Of a stretch of DNA of 64,000 nucleotides, positions 12,701 to 25,559 are shown one piece after another. This DNA comes from Callaeas wilsoni (lineage: Eukaryota > Chordata > Aves > Passeriformes > Callaeidae). The notes under the pieces were generated by a model, which was not told the DNA's origin, did not search any database, and saw nothing but the letters and a program-made list of their open reading frames with translations. Numbering within the stretch: position 1 is the first letter of the stretch; each line of letters starts with the position of its first letter. The stretch spans positions 186,001 through 250,000 of the forward strand of contig VWPU01010305.1 in the NCBI GenBank assembly GCA_013398955.1, written 5' to 3'. The translations under genes were made by a program, and so were the position numbers.

Positions 12701-15700
12701 GAATGAAATTTCTTCCCCTATGGAATTGCAATTTATTGTTATTTCAATCTTATTGACCCTTTTGAGCTCTTTTCGAGTTTTGAAGCCAGGTGAAACTCAT
12801 GAACCCTTTTTTCTTTGCATAGTTATTACTTTGTATTACTTGTGCAGTCAGTTCATTTTTTCTCTGATGTCCTTGTTAAGGAAAGATGTGTAAGTATCAT
12901 CTCTATATAAAGCTGGATTGGCACGAGGAAGAAAAAATTAGATTCTCCCATTGATTTATTCTTCACATATTCTCTCTGGTTTCCATTCTATTTGTGCTCC
13001 AATGCATTTTGCTTTCTGGTCCTCTCTTTGAGTTTATCTTTTCTTGCGTTCTGTTCTTCTTTAAAATATTTTGAATTCTAAACCAGTTTCTGAATCTATA
13101 GTTTAAGTGGGTTTGAAATCACTCTTGTCTAGTGCATTTTATGGGGATTCAGGTGCAACATGGTCAAATGCCTGAAACATTTATGTGGAAGTACAGGAGC
13201 CACTGACAGGGTTTTCTGGTGCCAGCAAGTGGAATGAAGACACAGCAATGCTCCAGCCACCTTATTTGTTTCATGCCTACAGTCCGAGTGGCTTGGTGAA
13301 GCAGAACAGTTTTAAATACTTCAGGAGCTATGACTGCAGGCATTAAGAAAATCTAGCATTGTACTATAATAACAGAATGTGCTGTCTCTTTCCTGGAGAG
13401 CATAGAAATAGTGGCTGTTGTATTGTTCAGTTCAGCATTTTATTGGGCGCAAGTCTTCAACTGGCATAAACTGGGTTTGTCGTTCCAAGATTTAACCAGA
13501 CTCAGGAAAGGAACCAGATATGACATGGTTATTAACATTCCTGCTGTGGGGGAGGTGGTACACCTCAGTATGATTCTGCAGCTGGTTTCATGGAACCAAT
13601 TTGTACCACGTTTTACGGCAGCAGATATAAAACCAGGGAAGTATTGGAATAAATCTTATCAAGGCAGATGACAATCTAACTATCAGTTTTGAGAAAGAGT
13701 GGCTTTCTAGCCAAGTCTTTGTTTTGGATTTTTTTTGTTTTTTTTTTTCTATAAAGGTATATCCTTAACTGTACACCTTAAAATATTTACAGTAGCCATT
13801 GGGACAATAGTAGCTATACTTTGGTTTTTGCAGTCAGAACATCTCTACTTGCTCTGCATTATAGAGCATAAAAAGATTTGTAACAATGAGTGGTGTTATT
13901 TGAGCATTTCTTGTGAAATCATTTGAGCTGGTCTTCCATTGATGGAGTCAAATCTGGCATGAAATTAAATCCAATTCAAGAACCTCATGAATAGCAAGGG
14001 AATGTCTGGCCACTAAAGTCCTCACAATTACCTTGTGGTCTTTATAGGATGAGTGTCCTGAAAACCAAAGTGACAAATCTGTCTGTGTTTGAGTGGTCAT
14101 CTATGCCTCAGTAAGCAGACTTTAAAGACAGGTTCTAAAAGCCAGAGGCACTCAGATAGACTCCATTAGAAAACCATTCCATTTCCCTTCATGGTCGGAA
14201 GATTTAGTATCTTAGGGGCTTTTGCTCCCCAGTCAATACTAGTGTTTGATAAAGGGGAGGGAGAAGGGAAAAAAAAAGAGGAGGGAGGAATGTAACTTGG
14301 ATTCCTAGTACGAAGACTCTGTATGTAATATATTTAACTGTCAAGAACCTTTTCTTGTGAGTAATGTGCAAGCTCGCAAGTAAGAGAACTGAAGTTGTCA
14401 AGCGTTCTAGTGGTGAGGGCGTTGTAAGAGATGCATCTGTGACAGGAGGTATTGTCAGGGTCTCCAAACAACATTTTCCTTAAATTTGTGTGAGTATTGG
14501 TTTATTTATATTTCATTTTTATGCTCCTTTTAACTTTGTTTCCTAGATTTTTGAAACACAAGAACAGAAGAACCTATTCCAAGACCTGGACAAAATGTAA
14601 TGTTCCTATGGACAGATGGTAGGATCCTACAGAAATCTGGGGACCACCAGTGGAAATATGGTATTCATGTAAATAGATGCAAGGCAGAGGGAGTGAGGAT
14701 CCTCACTCTGTACTGTCACAAAATCCCCCAGATGCATCAGTTAGTGTAGTGGCCAAATCCAAGCCCCTTTTTCCTCATTTTGTGTTTATTTCCCAAATGC
14801 AGAACATAACACTGCTGAAGTCCTCTGGCCTTTCATTTTCACTGTGAGAATGGAATTTGGCAGATAAAATATCACATAGCAAACAAGCTTCATCCTACTG
14901 TGTGCATTTTCTCCAAAAGCTGGGCTGGGCATATAGCAAACCCTTTTTGTATAGAGGGTTTCTTCTTTAATCCTCTGTATAACCACATTCCTTTCCAGAC
15001 CTGTGTGAGCCTGAAGGGTGCTATTTGGGGCTATCCTCTTTGGTAATGCAGCAATATAAATGCTTCTAATACCGGAGATAAATGCATCACTCCAAATTTC
15101 AATATCTGAAAAAGAGCTTTGTATTCTGTATGTGGACACTTGTTGCTGAACTCTGGCATCAGGTCTTGCTCTCTGCACTGTGAATAATGCAGACAAAATA
15201 GTCTCCAGGTGCTTTGCTGGCTTTGCTCAGATTCAGGCTATGGAGCCGTGTTTCGGGCTTGATGCAGACTGCATTATAAACACTCTTTGCTTCTGCTGAC
15301 AGCAGAGAAACCACTCTGGGATAAACACCAGCATTAGCGCAAAATGTCTCTAAAGAATTCAAGTATTTCATCAAAAGATTTATCTTTTGGTTTCTGTAGT
15401 TGTTTAAGGCTGTGCAATGACCCATAGGCAGAAGCTATGTGATGGATAGTCCATCAGTATTTCATATCCCTCCAGCAGCCACCCTCTAGAAAGGGAGACT
15501 GGAATTAAAAAGTTAATATTTGTTAAAAGCTGACACTTTTGTAGTCTCAAAGTTCCAGTTCCCAAGGGAGAAGAAAAAAATTGATTTACAGGATATATTT
15601 TAGAGTTGTGACTTGAAAAGCATGTTTTATTTGCTTTGTTTGCTTTCTGAAAAATCTCGGTCCAGGAGAAAGTTGGTGCTACTCTAAGCCAGGCAAGTTC

Positions 15701-17460
15701 CATTGATGTCAAGGCAATATTTTATCTCTTCAGCTGCAAGCCTGTCCCTTATTCCTTAATTAGTTACTGACTAAGATTAGATAGGCTGGTAAATGATTGC
15801 AAGGGAAGTGGAAGCACAGTTTATATTTGTATTTCAGTCAATGTCTGCATTAATGCGTTAATTTATTGCTGTTGGCGATAGAGCTAAATCTATGTATGAT
15901 CTTATATAAGCACTGAAATTGCCTGGGAGAAACTGAAACCAGAAAGTGGTCCCTAGCCAGGTAATAAGTCCACTTCCACACTTGAAGTCTTCATGAAGAA
16001 CTGAGTCCTCACACTTCCCAACCAGTTAAACAGGGTCCTTCTGCAACATAGAGAAAACAAATTCCCAGCCAGCCTAATTCTATTGAAATCAATGAAACAT
16101 TAGCAGCAGAATAATTTGCTCTACTTTAATATTACACTTTGTATTCCAGACTCCTCTTTCATGTGATACAGTGAAAAGGGCAAGATAATTCTTTCAGCTG
16201 ATTTAAGCATGAGTCTACTATTGCTTCTTGTTGTTAAATCCTTGGTAGCTTTTGTTCAGCCTAATGTAATTATCCTTTACACTCTATTGATACTTAATAT
16301 TTATTAGCAACTGCATTTTATAATATGAACATCCATCTTGATCGTATTTGTAAATCAAAGCCTATAAAAGACAATATCATTATAGCAGTATCAAGATTAG
16401 AATCATACCCTATATGTGTCAGTTGTGTTTCATTAGAAACCAGAGGTTGTAAGTAGTATTTTTCAGTGGCAGCCGGTGTGACACAGTGGGATTATATTTT
16501 CAAGAATTCTTATCACAGACTTTGGATAGAATGATATGAATATGCTTCGTTGTTATGTTACTGCTTAAGACTGCTGCACAGTGTTTAGAATTTTCAAATT
16601 TGTGTAAGATTTTAGTATTGGCAAATTTATTGCAGTATTATAGTGATTTTTTTCCATTATATAAAGCATAAAAATTTAATCATACGTGACTAATTAAATA
16701 TGTGTTAAAATAGAGAATCATGGGATTATGTTATTTAAAAATACAAATGATTATACAGTACACTTATTTCTGTAAAAATATACCTAATGGCCAAAAGAAA
16801 AGGATAAAAAAATGTTTGTTATATGTGTTGTTAAACAATTTAGCAGAGATGGACTGGGTTCTGCAACCTTTTTTCCAAATCCCTTTTTTATTACTCCTTG
16901 ACTAACCCCACTGATTTCAATAAAGATCACTTGGAAGTTAAGTTTGATAGTGTAAAAAAGGGTACTAGAACCTTTCTCAGGGGGAAGAGGTAACTACTCT
17001 TACAAGAAGTAATTCTGTGTTTCATGAGATTTACTACATATTATTCTTTATTTCTTCCTATTCGTACTCTCCTTCTTTCCAATAGAAAGGTCACTGTCTC
17101 TCATTTCGATTTGATTCCAGGGAGGTTGAGAGAATTGGCAGTCTTGTTATGTGGCCAGGAAAAACACACCATTTCTAGGGTGTCTCAAAACAAACTACAC
17201 AATCACGTCTATCACACAAGCTGCAGGTGGTATCATGAACACCAACATTATCATCACAGTAGAACTGATAGCAGCCAAAGCTAACCCTGGAATCATAACT
17301 GCTTTTCATCTCACCTGGGCTGGTACTCTTAAAATGTATTTTTATCTTAAATTACTTCTTTGTCAGAGGGAGGATAAATGGAGGAAGAAAATGGAAAGAA
17401 TTTGGCAAAAAATATTGGAGCTGAAAAGTTACTGGAGCTTGACTGTGAGGTCTCATAGTT
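6771..17460. other. unique AT-rich non-coding DNA with low-complexity tracts
   Basis: No supported gene in almost 11 kb. Low-complexity sequence includes an A15 run at 8170-8184, an A/C-rich stretch at about 8535-8610, and GT-rich stretches at about 8956-9010 and 11595-11690. The somewhat GC-richer block at about 9560-9960 contains AAATAAAAATG and could be an old unrecognised repeat, but no terminal repeats were seen. Three overlapping minus-strand frames at 14786-15712 (136, 88 and 102 codons) match nothing I know and have no shared domain logic. They are treated as chance. Confidence 0.5.
8170..8184. repeat. A15 homopolymer
   Basis: Fifteen consecutive A residues, followed by GAAAAG. No retrocopied gene body or target duplication was recognised upstream, so it is called simple sequence, not a retropseudogene tail. 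Confidence 0.85.
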
Positions 17461-17479
17461 TTTCAGCATGAGGCTTTCA

Positions 17480-17640
17480 GTGGGCATGGGGAGTGCACAG
17501 ACCGCTGCTGCCGTGGCCAGGGGAGCCAGGGCCCAGGCACTGCAAAGCTGCAGCTCTGCTCTGCAGCGGCTGCGCCCGAGCCGCTGCCGGGGGACAGTCA
17601 CAGCGCCCTGTTTCTGCCTGTGCCATTCTGGGTTTCGTTT
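17480..17640. other. small GC-rich, CpG-containing patch
   Basis: A short block rich in G and C in AT-rich surroundings. It contains six or seven CpG dinucleotides, concentrated at about 17565-17610. Several short frames on both strands exist only because stop codons are rare in GC-rich DNA. No splice-site-bounded exon or known peptide was identified. It could be an old repeat fragment or a weak regulatory patch. Confidence 0.4.
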
Positions 17641-20600
17641 GCAGGAGCATTTCGTTGCTCTCTGATACTCAGTAGTGGGAGAGGAGTGGAGCAACAGCAA
17701 CACAACCAACCACCCCGAAGTATTTTAAGGTTCAGCCATAGTCCTTCTTTCCTACAGAAGAAAATTCAAAACCAAAATGTTGTTCTGAGGATGCTTATAA
17801 GCATTTTCTTTTCCCATTACTCCAGGCTCCAAGTTACATCTTCCCACAATAATGTTGCAGATAAATTAAAATTTTCACAAATGGCTTCTCATGTTTTGGC
17901 ATTTCAATTTATTTGGTCACAATGAAATTCAGATTTTCACTTCTTTAGCACCATTTCCATATTTTTATATACTCTGTAATACTAGATCATCATCTGTCAG
18001 CTGAGTTGCAGTAAACTGAGTGAAAAGAAGATCCACAGTCCACATCAATTTAATTGTAACCCATGGATCTTAGAGTAAAATTCCTGGAAAGTGTTAAGGA
18101 TTGCCTGCTGTCACCTGACAAAGGTCTGAAATTAATGACACATCCTTTTACTATTTTCTTTGGCTAAAAAAAACAAGGGAAAAGGTAGTGGAGTGGGAGA
18201 AGATAGAACTTACCTGCCCTTCTTGGAGGAGACAGGTCTGATCCAGCGTTTTCTGTTACACTAGAGACTTGTTTACCAAGGAAAAGGCATGAAGCAAATT
18301 GGGACAGGACCTGTTTTCTGGGCAGGGGGGATAGCTCCAGCAGGCACCTACTCCCCCCAGACCTTGCTGGCATGGCTGAAATCCTAGTAGATAATACAGG
18401 ATAATCCCAGAGTGTGAACCTCACTGGACGTGATACTTCAGCAATAATAATGAGACAGTCCCCAGAAAATATAATTAAAAAATAGGATGCATTTTGAATT
18501 GTAGAAGATTTAAGAGTAAAGAGGTTACAGAGAGGGGAAGACTGTCCCTGAGAGACAAGAGAAAAATGCAGATTTTACTTCATAATATTCTCTGAACTGA
18601 AACTCAGGCATAGAGTCCTGTAAAATCCAGTGGGAATAATTTGCTTCCTTGCACTTGTCTGATATTTTTCTTTCAAAGTTGTTTTTTTTTTTTTCAAATT
18701 CCTTTCAGAGACATTGCAGAACCAACTCATGTCTCTCTACATCTGTGTGACATTGATTTTCTTCCTTAATGAATTACATGGGATTTCTAGCTGATTCATT
18801 CCTGTACTACCATTGTCCCTAGGTTTCTTCTTGAAATTTTGCAAGGGAAAGGCACAATCCACAGCTTGATTACAGCTGGGGTTAATGCTAGAGACCTGTC
18901 ACACGTATTTTAATTAGGAGCAAACACAAATTAAATTCCAGGATAAAATACTGATACATCTTACCATAGGTCTTTAGGGGGTCAATAGTTTCATGCTTTG
19001 CCAGAGATGAGCACTGCTAATGTTAACATTGATTAAAACACTGAAGATCCTACTTTTCAGATTATGGTATATGTCATAGTCTTTCTTCTGGCAAGATGAT
19101 GCATTTAGTTGCTGGCTGCAGAGATAATTACCTTACAGATATTACCTTATGGCTATTGTGGAGAATAAGTGATTTCTACCATAGGGATGTGTGTCTGTGC
19201 ACATGGAGCACTGTGTACCTTGTTGGTACAGAGGAAGAAATAGGAATTGTTGTGTGTGCCCGTATGCATATATGTGAAAAGAGAGAGGCAGATTGATTCT
19301 TGCATCAGAAAACATTTAGCTATTGACAGAGGAATGTTGCTTTTACACCAACTGACCTACATGAATGAAACCAGCGCCTAAGGGTCCAAACCAACAGGCA
19401 TGAAGGTGAAAATGAAGATGTCTAATTGGGGCGACGTGTAACAGAGGATATGGTATCTAGTAAAAGCTGGGAGTAATATGAAATCCGCTGTCCTTGAGAC
19501 ATGCTCTGAGAGCTTACAAAATCCAGTAGGATAATTTTGTTACAGTAGTTAACGTATGTGAGTGTTCAGCACCTAGCAAGACTAGATATTTTTAAAATCT
19601 TTGATCTATCCTTTTTTTTTTTTTATTTATGTTTGATTCTAGGTTAACTGTGAGCTATTGATTCTAATACTAGTTTTAGTTTGAAATTTGTACTTTTTGG
19701 AGGGTTTATTCTGGTTGAGGGACTGTGCACACAAATATTTCTTCACTTTTTTCATCTATATCAAATCAAAGATATTGTCTCTCTGTATGTCTATTTGGTT
19801 GTCTAATTCTCAAAGCAGCCTGTCTGTCAGAGAAAAAGAAACTACAGCAAAGCATAGGTGGTACTAGATTCCAGGCAAGACAAAGTCTTCTGGTGGTTCC
19901 CCTTCTCACATATTATCTTTTTCTCTTCTTAGCCCCAGTCAGTTCTGACCCAGGAGAGGAGCTGTTCCGTGTGTGCCCCAGTGATCTCTCACCAGTGCGG
20001 CGCCGGGGCTCCAGCAGGATCCCTGAGACATGGCCAGCTGCAAAAGAGAGGAGGAGTGGATGTGACCTCACCTCAAAGCCAGACCAAAGCCTTGCTTGGG
20101 TATTAGAACAAATGGAAGTGCAGTCTGAAGGGCAGTGACCTTTAGAACACCCCATAGTTATGAAGATAGATAGGGGATTGAGTGATAATTCTTCCTGGTA
20201 ATTCCATACTGGGTTTTTATAGGGAAAAGTCCATTTGTTGAGCACTTATTTAGGGGGTTTGGAGAATTGGCAGATAACTACAGACCTTCAGTGTCAGAGA
20301 ACCTCCAAAGCAATTAGTGTAAAGCACATCTGTCTCAATTATCTCCTGAGATCACGTTGTATCACATGGGCATACGGGCAAGAAATAATTCTTTCAGAGT
20401 TCCTATAAAACATGAGTAGTATTAAGAAAGGACATTCCTTTGACCTAAGAAGGAAATTCTTCTGTAGGTGATGTGAGAGGTTATGCTCATAGGTAATGCT
20501 TGCAGCATGGCAATTACAGATGCTTAGGAGCTAATTTATTGAAACTAGTAGAAAAGGGGTCACTTCATTAATCTTACAATGAAAAAATAATTTAGGAGAA

Positions 20601-20680
20601 GAGCTGATGAAATTTTCAAATCACGTTTTTTATATTTTACTTAATAAAAAAAATAGTTGCACTTTTGAGACCCTGAGGGT
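17641..20680. other. unique non-coding DNA
   Basis: No gene or repeat recognised. The open frames at 18164-18424 (minus), 19725-20138 (plus) and 19913-20245 (minus) overlap a moderately GC-richer segment around 19930-20100 and resemble no known family. Confidence 0.5.
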
Positions 20681-20682
20681 GC

Positions 20683-20910
20683 AGTGAGAGCCAGCTCCTT
20701 CCTGGGGACCCAGAGCCCTGGGGACCCTTGGGGTGGCAGGACCTGTCCTGCTGCCCCAGCAGTGGAGCAGGGCAGGCTGGGGCTGGGGGGCATTCCCAAG
20801 CCAGACACCAGGCCCCCCACGGGAATGGCATGGGGCCAGGTCGGGATCAGGCCCAGTGAGGGTAACTGGGGCCAGACAGAGCCCCAGGTGAGGCCGGTCA
20901 TGGCTAGGAA
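20683..20910. other. GC-rich, G-tract-rich patch
   Basis: About 230 bp of markedly GC-rich sequence with sharp borders against AT-rich flanks. The plus strand has repeated G tracts, including CTGGGG repeated at about 20703-20730 and GGCTGGGGGG near 20782-20790, which could support quadruplex-like folding. Five overlapping frames are open on both strands, the signature of composition and not of coding. The origin is unknown. An old GC-rich repeat is possible. Confidence 0.45.
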
Positions 20911-22088
20911 ATACAGAAGATAATATCATGGGTGTTGTGCTTGCAATGATTTGTCAATATTTTTAGCCACTCTAAAAGCTACTCAAGTAGCTTAATAATA
21001 TCCCATCAGATCTATTATGAAATTTATCTTTTCTTTGTTACAACTTCTTCCTGCTGGTACACAGTGTGTTTGGTAACATCTTATGCCACAGATACATATA
21101 TTTGATCCACTGCTCTTCTGTTTCCTTTTTACTACTCAGATTGCTGGTGGTAGCATCAAGTGAAGAAAAACTGTCTCATTGCTTCCTCACCCTCTTCAGC
21201 TTGCACGTAAGGGGAGTAAAGAAAGGTTCATTACAATTCTGCAAGTTTATGAAGCTGAGAGGCAGCACGGTTTATAGATTGATCACAGTTGCAGGTGTAG
21301 TGTCTCAGTGATCAATACTGAAACACGTTTCTGGAGGCAGAAATTTGCTGTGCATTTAAACCAAACATACTTCACTGTGTCTTCTGATCTCCAGTAAGAG
21401 TTTAGAAAGATATGAACCTTAGAATTATTGCTGAAATGGTCATAACAGTGCAGAGAGAAAAAACAACTGTATCAGGGCATGCATCAGTTGTCAGATACAT
21501 TTTTGAAATGGGGATTAAAGGATCAGAAGTTCAAATTTCAGGAATCTGCTTAGTTTAATATCAACATATTCTTGAAACACGTTTTTGTTTATAGCTCTAT
21601 GGGGGAAAGGGTTTGGAGGCAAGCTCCTCTTTCTGTAGGCACAATTTGTTGTTAACAGCTCATATGAATTCTTTTGATGCATTAAAAATGACACTGTTTA
21701 TCTCACACAAATGTGCAGAAGACTGAAAAAATCATTGTACAGCGGTTGTGAAACTTGCTTCCTGTGAAGAAAGGAAAGAAAATTTATGTTCCCGAGTCTG
21801 TGGGCTACCCTGAGTCTACAGTGATTCATCTAGTTATTATCAGAGCAGCAGAGACAGTGCTCTATTAGAACCACTATCTTATCATAGCATTTACAGTTGC
21901 CCTTTGCTCAGGGATTCTTTCATGGTACATCATAGTATCCTTCTCAAGCAGAAATAATGGCGAGGGAAGAGATCCCTTTTGTTTAGCAGTTACATTCAAT
22001 AGCTCTGGGGCTGAGTGGTGGTGTTTAGTAATCAAAGGAAATGCAGCAGAATGTCTTTACTCTGCCCCCACAGAGCTTCAAACAACTT

Positions 22089-22231
22089 CCTGAAAAGCAC
22101 TGACTGTGGACAGGAGTAAAGACTAGTTTTACTGTTGTAGTTTGAAGAGTTAAACTATCAGATACAACNCCCTGAAAAGCACTGACTGTGGATAGGAGCA
22201 AAGACTAAAGAGTTAAACTATCAGATACAAC
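22089..22231. repeat. imperfect tandem duplication split by a single N
   Basis: An 80-bp segment (22089-22168) is followed by an ambiguous base N at 22169, one C, and then a second 61-bp copy (22171-22231). The copies share start and end but copy 2 lacks 19 bp found in copy 1 (the stretch beginning GTTTTACTGTTG) and has two substitutions. This N is the only one I noticed in the window. It sits exactly at the joint, which suggests a collapsed assembly gap or two alleles joined end to end. Confidence 0.85.
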
Positions 22232-22419
22232 ATAATTTATTTTTTTTTTACAAGGAATGATTAATACTTTTTTGTCTTGGCCACTTACTACCCAAAATCA
22301 AATCCATTCTGTTTCTATTTTTCATTCCACAGCAAGTACAAATACTGATTCATATGTGTCAAACATCTCTTGATGTATCAGCCTCAGTCTTTGCCTTCCT
22401 TAAAAACATAAGAAAAAAA

Positions 22420-22448
22420 AAATCAAGCCTTATAATTAGGCTTGATTT
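22420..22448. repeat. 11-bp perfect inverted repeat, 7-nt loop
   Basis: AAATCAAGCCT at 22420-22430 and its exact complement AGGCTTGATTT at 22438-22448 flank TATAATT. A short A-run precedes the left arm. No poly-T tract or gene context would make it a functional RNA element. It is recorded as a structural feature only. Confidence 0.7.
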
Positions 22449-25340
22449 CTGCTAATGAGTCACATGGGTCTGAGAACAAAGGGAGAGCCAGTAAAACAAG
22501 ACACAAGATGGGTAAGCTGTAAGTTACCTGTTGGCATTCATTTTGTGTTGGTTTGTTTTCCCCACTTAATGTGATGTTCTTTCATGCTAATTTGTAGAAC
22601 AATATTAGACTTTTAGTAATTTCTTGCCTAACTCAAGATTCTTGGCTGACATGTAGATTCCTTCAGGCTATAATAGTAGGAAATTTCATGCAGGTGTGTG
22701 ATTATTCAGCTCATCCGAAGTGCTCTATAAAACCCAGTATCTGTGGCAAATTAAAGGGGGGGAAATTTAGATTTTTTTCTAAGTACAAGAATGAGAAAAT
22801 GCTTCTTGTTATGAAATGACGTATAGAAGAATCTACTGGAAGTAGCTATTTTTGAGAGTGTAGAAGACAGTAGAGAAGTTCTGGAAGTGACTGGAAAATC
22901 TATACTTTGCAGATATTAAAGTTACTCACTGAGAATAACTCTTTTGAGAGGGTGGAAATATTTTTGTATCTTAAGCCATTTAATTTTTTTTCATTCTAAT
23001 GTGAAATGTGCCTGAATTTGTTTCATATAAGACTAGCATTTAGTTACAGATCAATTGAAAAAATGCATTGATGAAAAATAGTATCAGGAAAATGTTTCAT
23101 TTCCAAAGAACGTATACCACAGCTTGGAAATCAGGGAAACACAATGTTGTAGGGAAAAAGAGAGAAAATTCCAGAAGTCTAGGTATCCAGCTAGGGTCAC
23201 TGCTACCAAAACTGGCACATTCAAGGGAAATGTTTCCTAGACAGAGGATTTTTTTTTTTTTTTATATGAATGAGTGAGCCTCAAAAGTGGAGCAGCTGGA
23301 AGTGGCATTGGTTAAAGCTCCTGTTGTAGATGAGGTCAGGATCTAGGGCTACCTGAACTGCATCCAGGACAGTGAATGAAGCTACTGCAGAGTGTCTAAG
23401 AGATCTACAAACTCCATTATTAAAGCAAGTAGAATGTCTAGCAAAAAGGGGAAAATTTAGAGAAGGATTTATGCTGGTTCTACACTTGACCAAGGAAAAA
23501 TAAATTATTCCCTATCTATCATTACACTGACAATGAGAGTTATTTCCTACATTTTCAACATAAATTTCTAGTCTCTTTTGATTTGTGGAGGATTATGCTT
23601 CATATTTACCGTGGATTTCATATATCACATTTCTAATGTATCTTGAAAAATAGTTAAGTGGTTTAAAATCAGCAGGTTTAGAGAGTCTAGTGAAAAGCAC
23701 ATTTTCAAGTTTTATTTGTTCTAAAATGGCTGGTCTAGCCATAGAACAGATGAGCACAATTTTTCATAAATGAACTGTGTAATGCCTTGGTGTTTGTGAA
23801 CCTTCGCTGAATGACTGCATTGAACAGTTTGCCTTAAAACTTATTGGATAACAGCGGTGATTTTAATTCTATGTACTTTATACTCAATTGACAATTATGA
23901 AGCTGCAGATTTTGTTTTCACTTATCACTGAGACACTATTTGAATCTTGAAATCATATTATTCTTTAGGTAACTTGGTTCATGTTGTAATTTATTCATAA
24001 CCACTAGAAATCAGCATCTCTAAATGATGCTGAATCCATAATCCAAAATACTTTACAGCAGGAGATTGTCAGTCTTTAGTTGCTGACTTGATTGCATAGG
24101 ACTTTGACAAGCAGATGTTACTAGGGAGACATTAGCATCTTAGGTGGTTTTTTTATAAAACTTATTTATGGGTAAACATTCTTCTCTTCATTTCTGAAAT
24201 ATAATCTTCTTAAAGAAAATTTCAATTTTTTTCCCTTATGTTCCCATTATCTGTTTTTGTACAAAAGTGGGTTGTATTTATTATTGCTGTTATGCAAGAT
24301 TTGAAGCAAAGCTCTGTGTGGTGGTAATACATTTTTCTTTGATCAGATAAATTCTTTTTAGGCTTTATCATAACATATCCACAGTGAAGTCAGGTTCTTT
24401 TGCAAATTAAAATACTATGAAAGGATTTTGACAGTTACAGAAGCGAATGCTATCTACACTTAGTAACTAGGACACACAAACCTTTTGCTGTCCAGATAAT
24501 CTTACAGTATCATTTCATTACAAAATGTCACATCAGAAATAGCATTTAGTTTTTTGCATGCTGCTTGTTACCTTTATAGAGCAAATATATTTGCATTTTC
24601 CAAGCTTCCTTCATAATGAGAGATTTTTTGTAGAGAACATTGTATTTGTGCTGTGGTCTGATTCACTTATCAAGCACTTGCTCTGTTCCAGATAATTTTA
24701 ACAAGTGTGATAGTGTGTAACAGTTAAAGAGTATGGCTGCACAATTCCGTCAATCCATTTGCTGAGTCCCCAATGATAGCATATGCTCTCTGTGTGGAAT
24801 GAAAACCATATTGCAATTTGCACCTGCTATTAGGGTCTCTGTTAATACAGCTTCCTCAGATGAATGACAAGTGGAAGTGATTTTTTAGTTTCACCCTCCT
24901 TGCTTTGCTACAGAGATGATTTTGGGGCAGGTTTAACATCCATTTTTGGAATCTTAGTACTCTACATCTTAATTTTATTCTTCAGCTTGTATAGCATTCT
25001 TACTGAAATTATTACTTCTGTCTAAACTTTTCCAAAATACATGTAGTATTACTTGAGATTTATGTAGCTTAAATAGATACTTTATTTCAAAACTGTAATG
25101 CACATTTTTCCCTAGTTTTCTATAGTCTGCTCAGATTCCTACATTCTACATGGCCACTGAAAAGAGGCTCCTGAAATCCATCCTACCCATGTACTGCCAC
25201 GTATCTCCGTGTCTGGAGGTCCGTAAAACTCACAGCAGCTGAATGCAGGATTTAACAGAAGATATGAAATTTCAAAGAGATAGTGTGGGTAGTGGGGTGG
25301 AGGAGAAGAAAATGCTCCCTAAACTGGGAGAGGAAGGGGT
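22449..25340. other. unique AT-rich non-coding DNA
   Basis: No gene recognised. A T15 run lies at 23249-23263. A short open frame at 23281-23493 (minus strand) was examined as a possible transposon coding remnant on either strand, but neither frame gave a convincing match. Confidence 0.5.
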
Positions 25341-25354
25341 AAGGGTGTCTGGTT

Positions 25355-25530
25355 ATTTGCTCGCAGGGGTGGGACCGCAGCTGCATACGTGTCCACACGT
25401 GCCGTGTACCCCACTGCTGTGCCGCAGGAGCAGCAGGGGATGTGTTAGGGAACAGTCCCTGCCAGGACACTGCAGAGCCGCGCTCTGCCCTGGGATGCAC
25501 AAAGCTGCCGCTGACCACAGCGAAGAGGAT
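25355..25530. other. small GC-rich patch
   Basis: About 175 bp with raised GC and several CpGs (for example GGACCGCAG, ACACGTGCCGTG, AGAGCCGCGC). Frames are open on both strands (25243-25557 plus, 25252-25518 minus), as expected from composition. No known protein, LTR or CR1 signature. Confidence 0.4.
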
Positions 25531-25559
25531 GAAATGGGTCCCCTTTGGCGCTGGTAACT

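Noticed and set aside
14786..15712. Three successive overlapping minus-strand frames, suggesting a frameshifted gene
   Set aside because: None of the three peptides resembles a known family, and joining them gives no domain. Overlaps of this size occur by chance.
23270..23500. Possible CR1 or DNA-transposon coding remnant
   Set aside because: Plus-strand translation had a few residues reminiscent of CR1 reverse transcriptase but three stops within about 70 codons and no continuous match.
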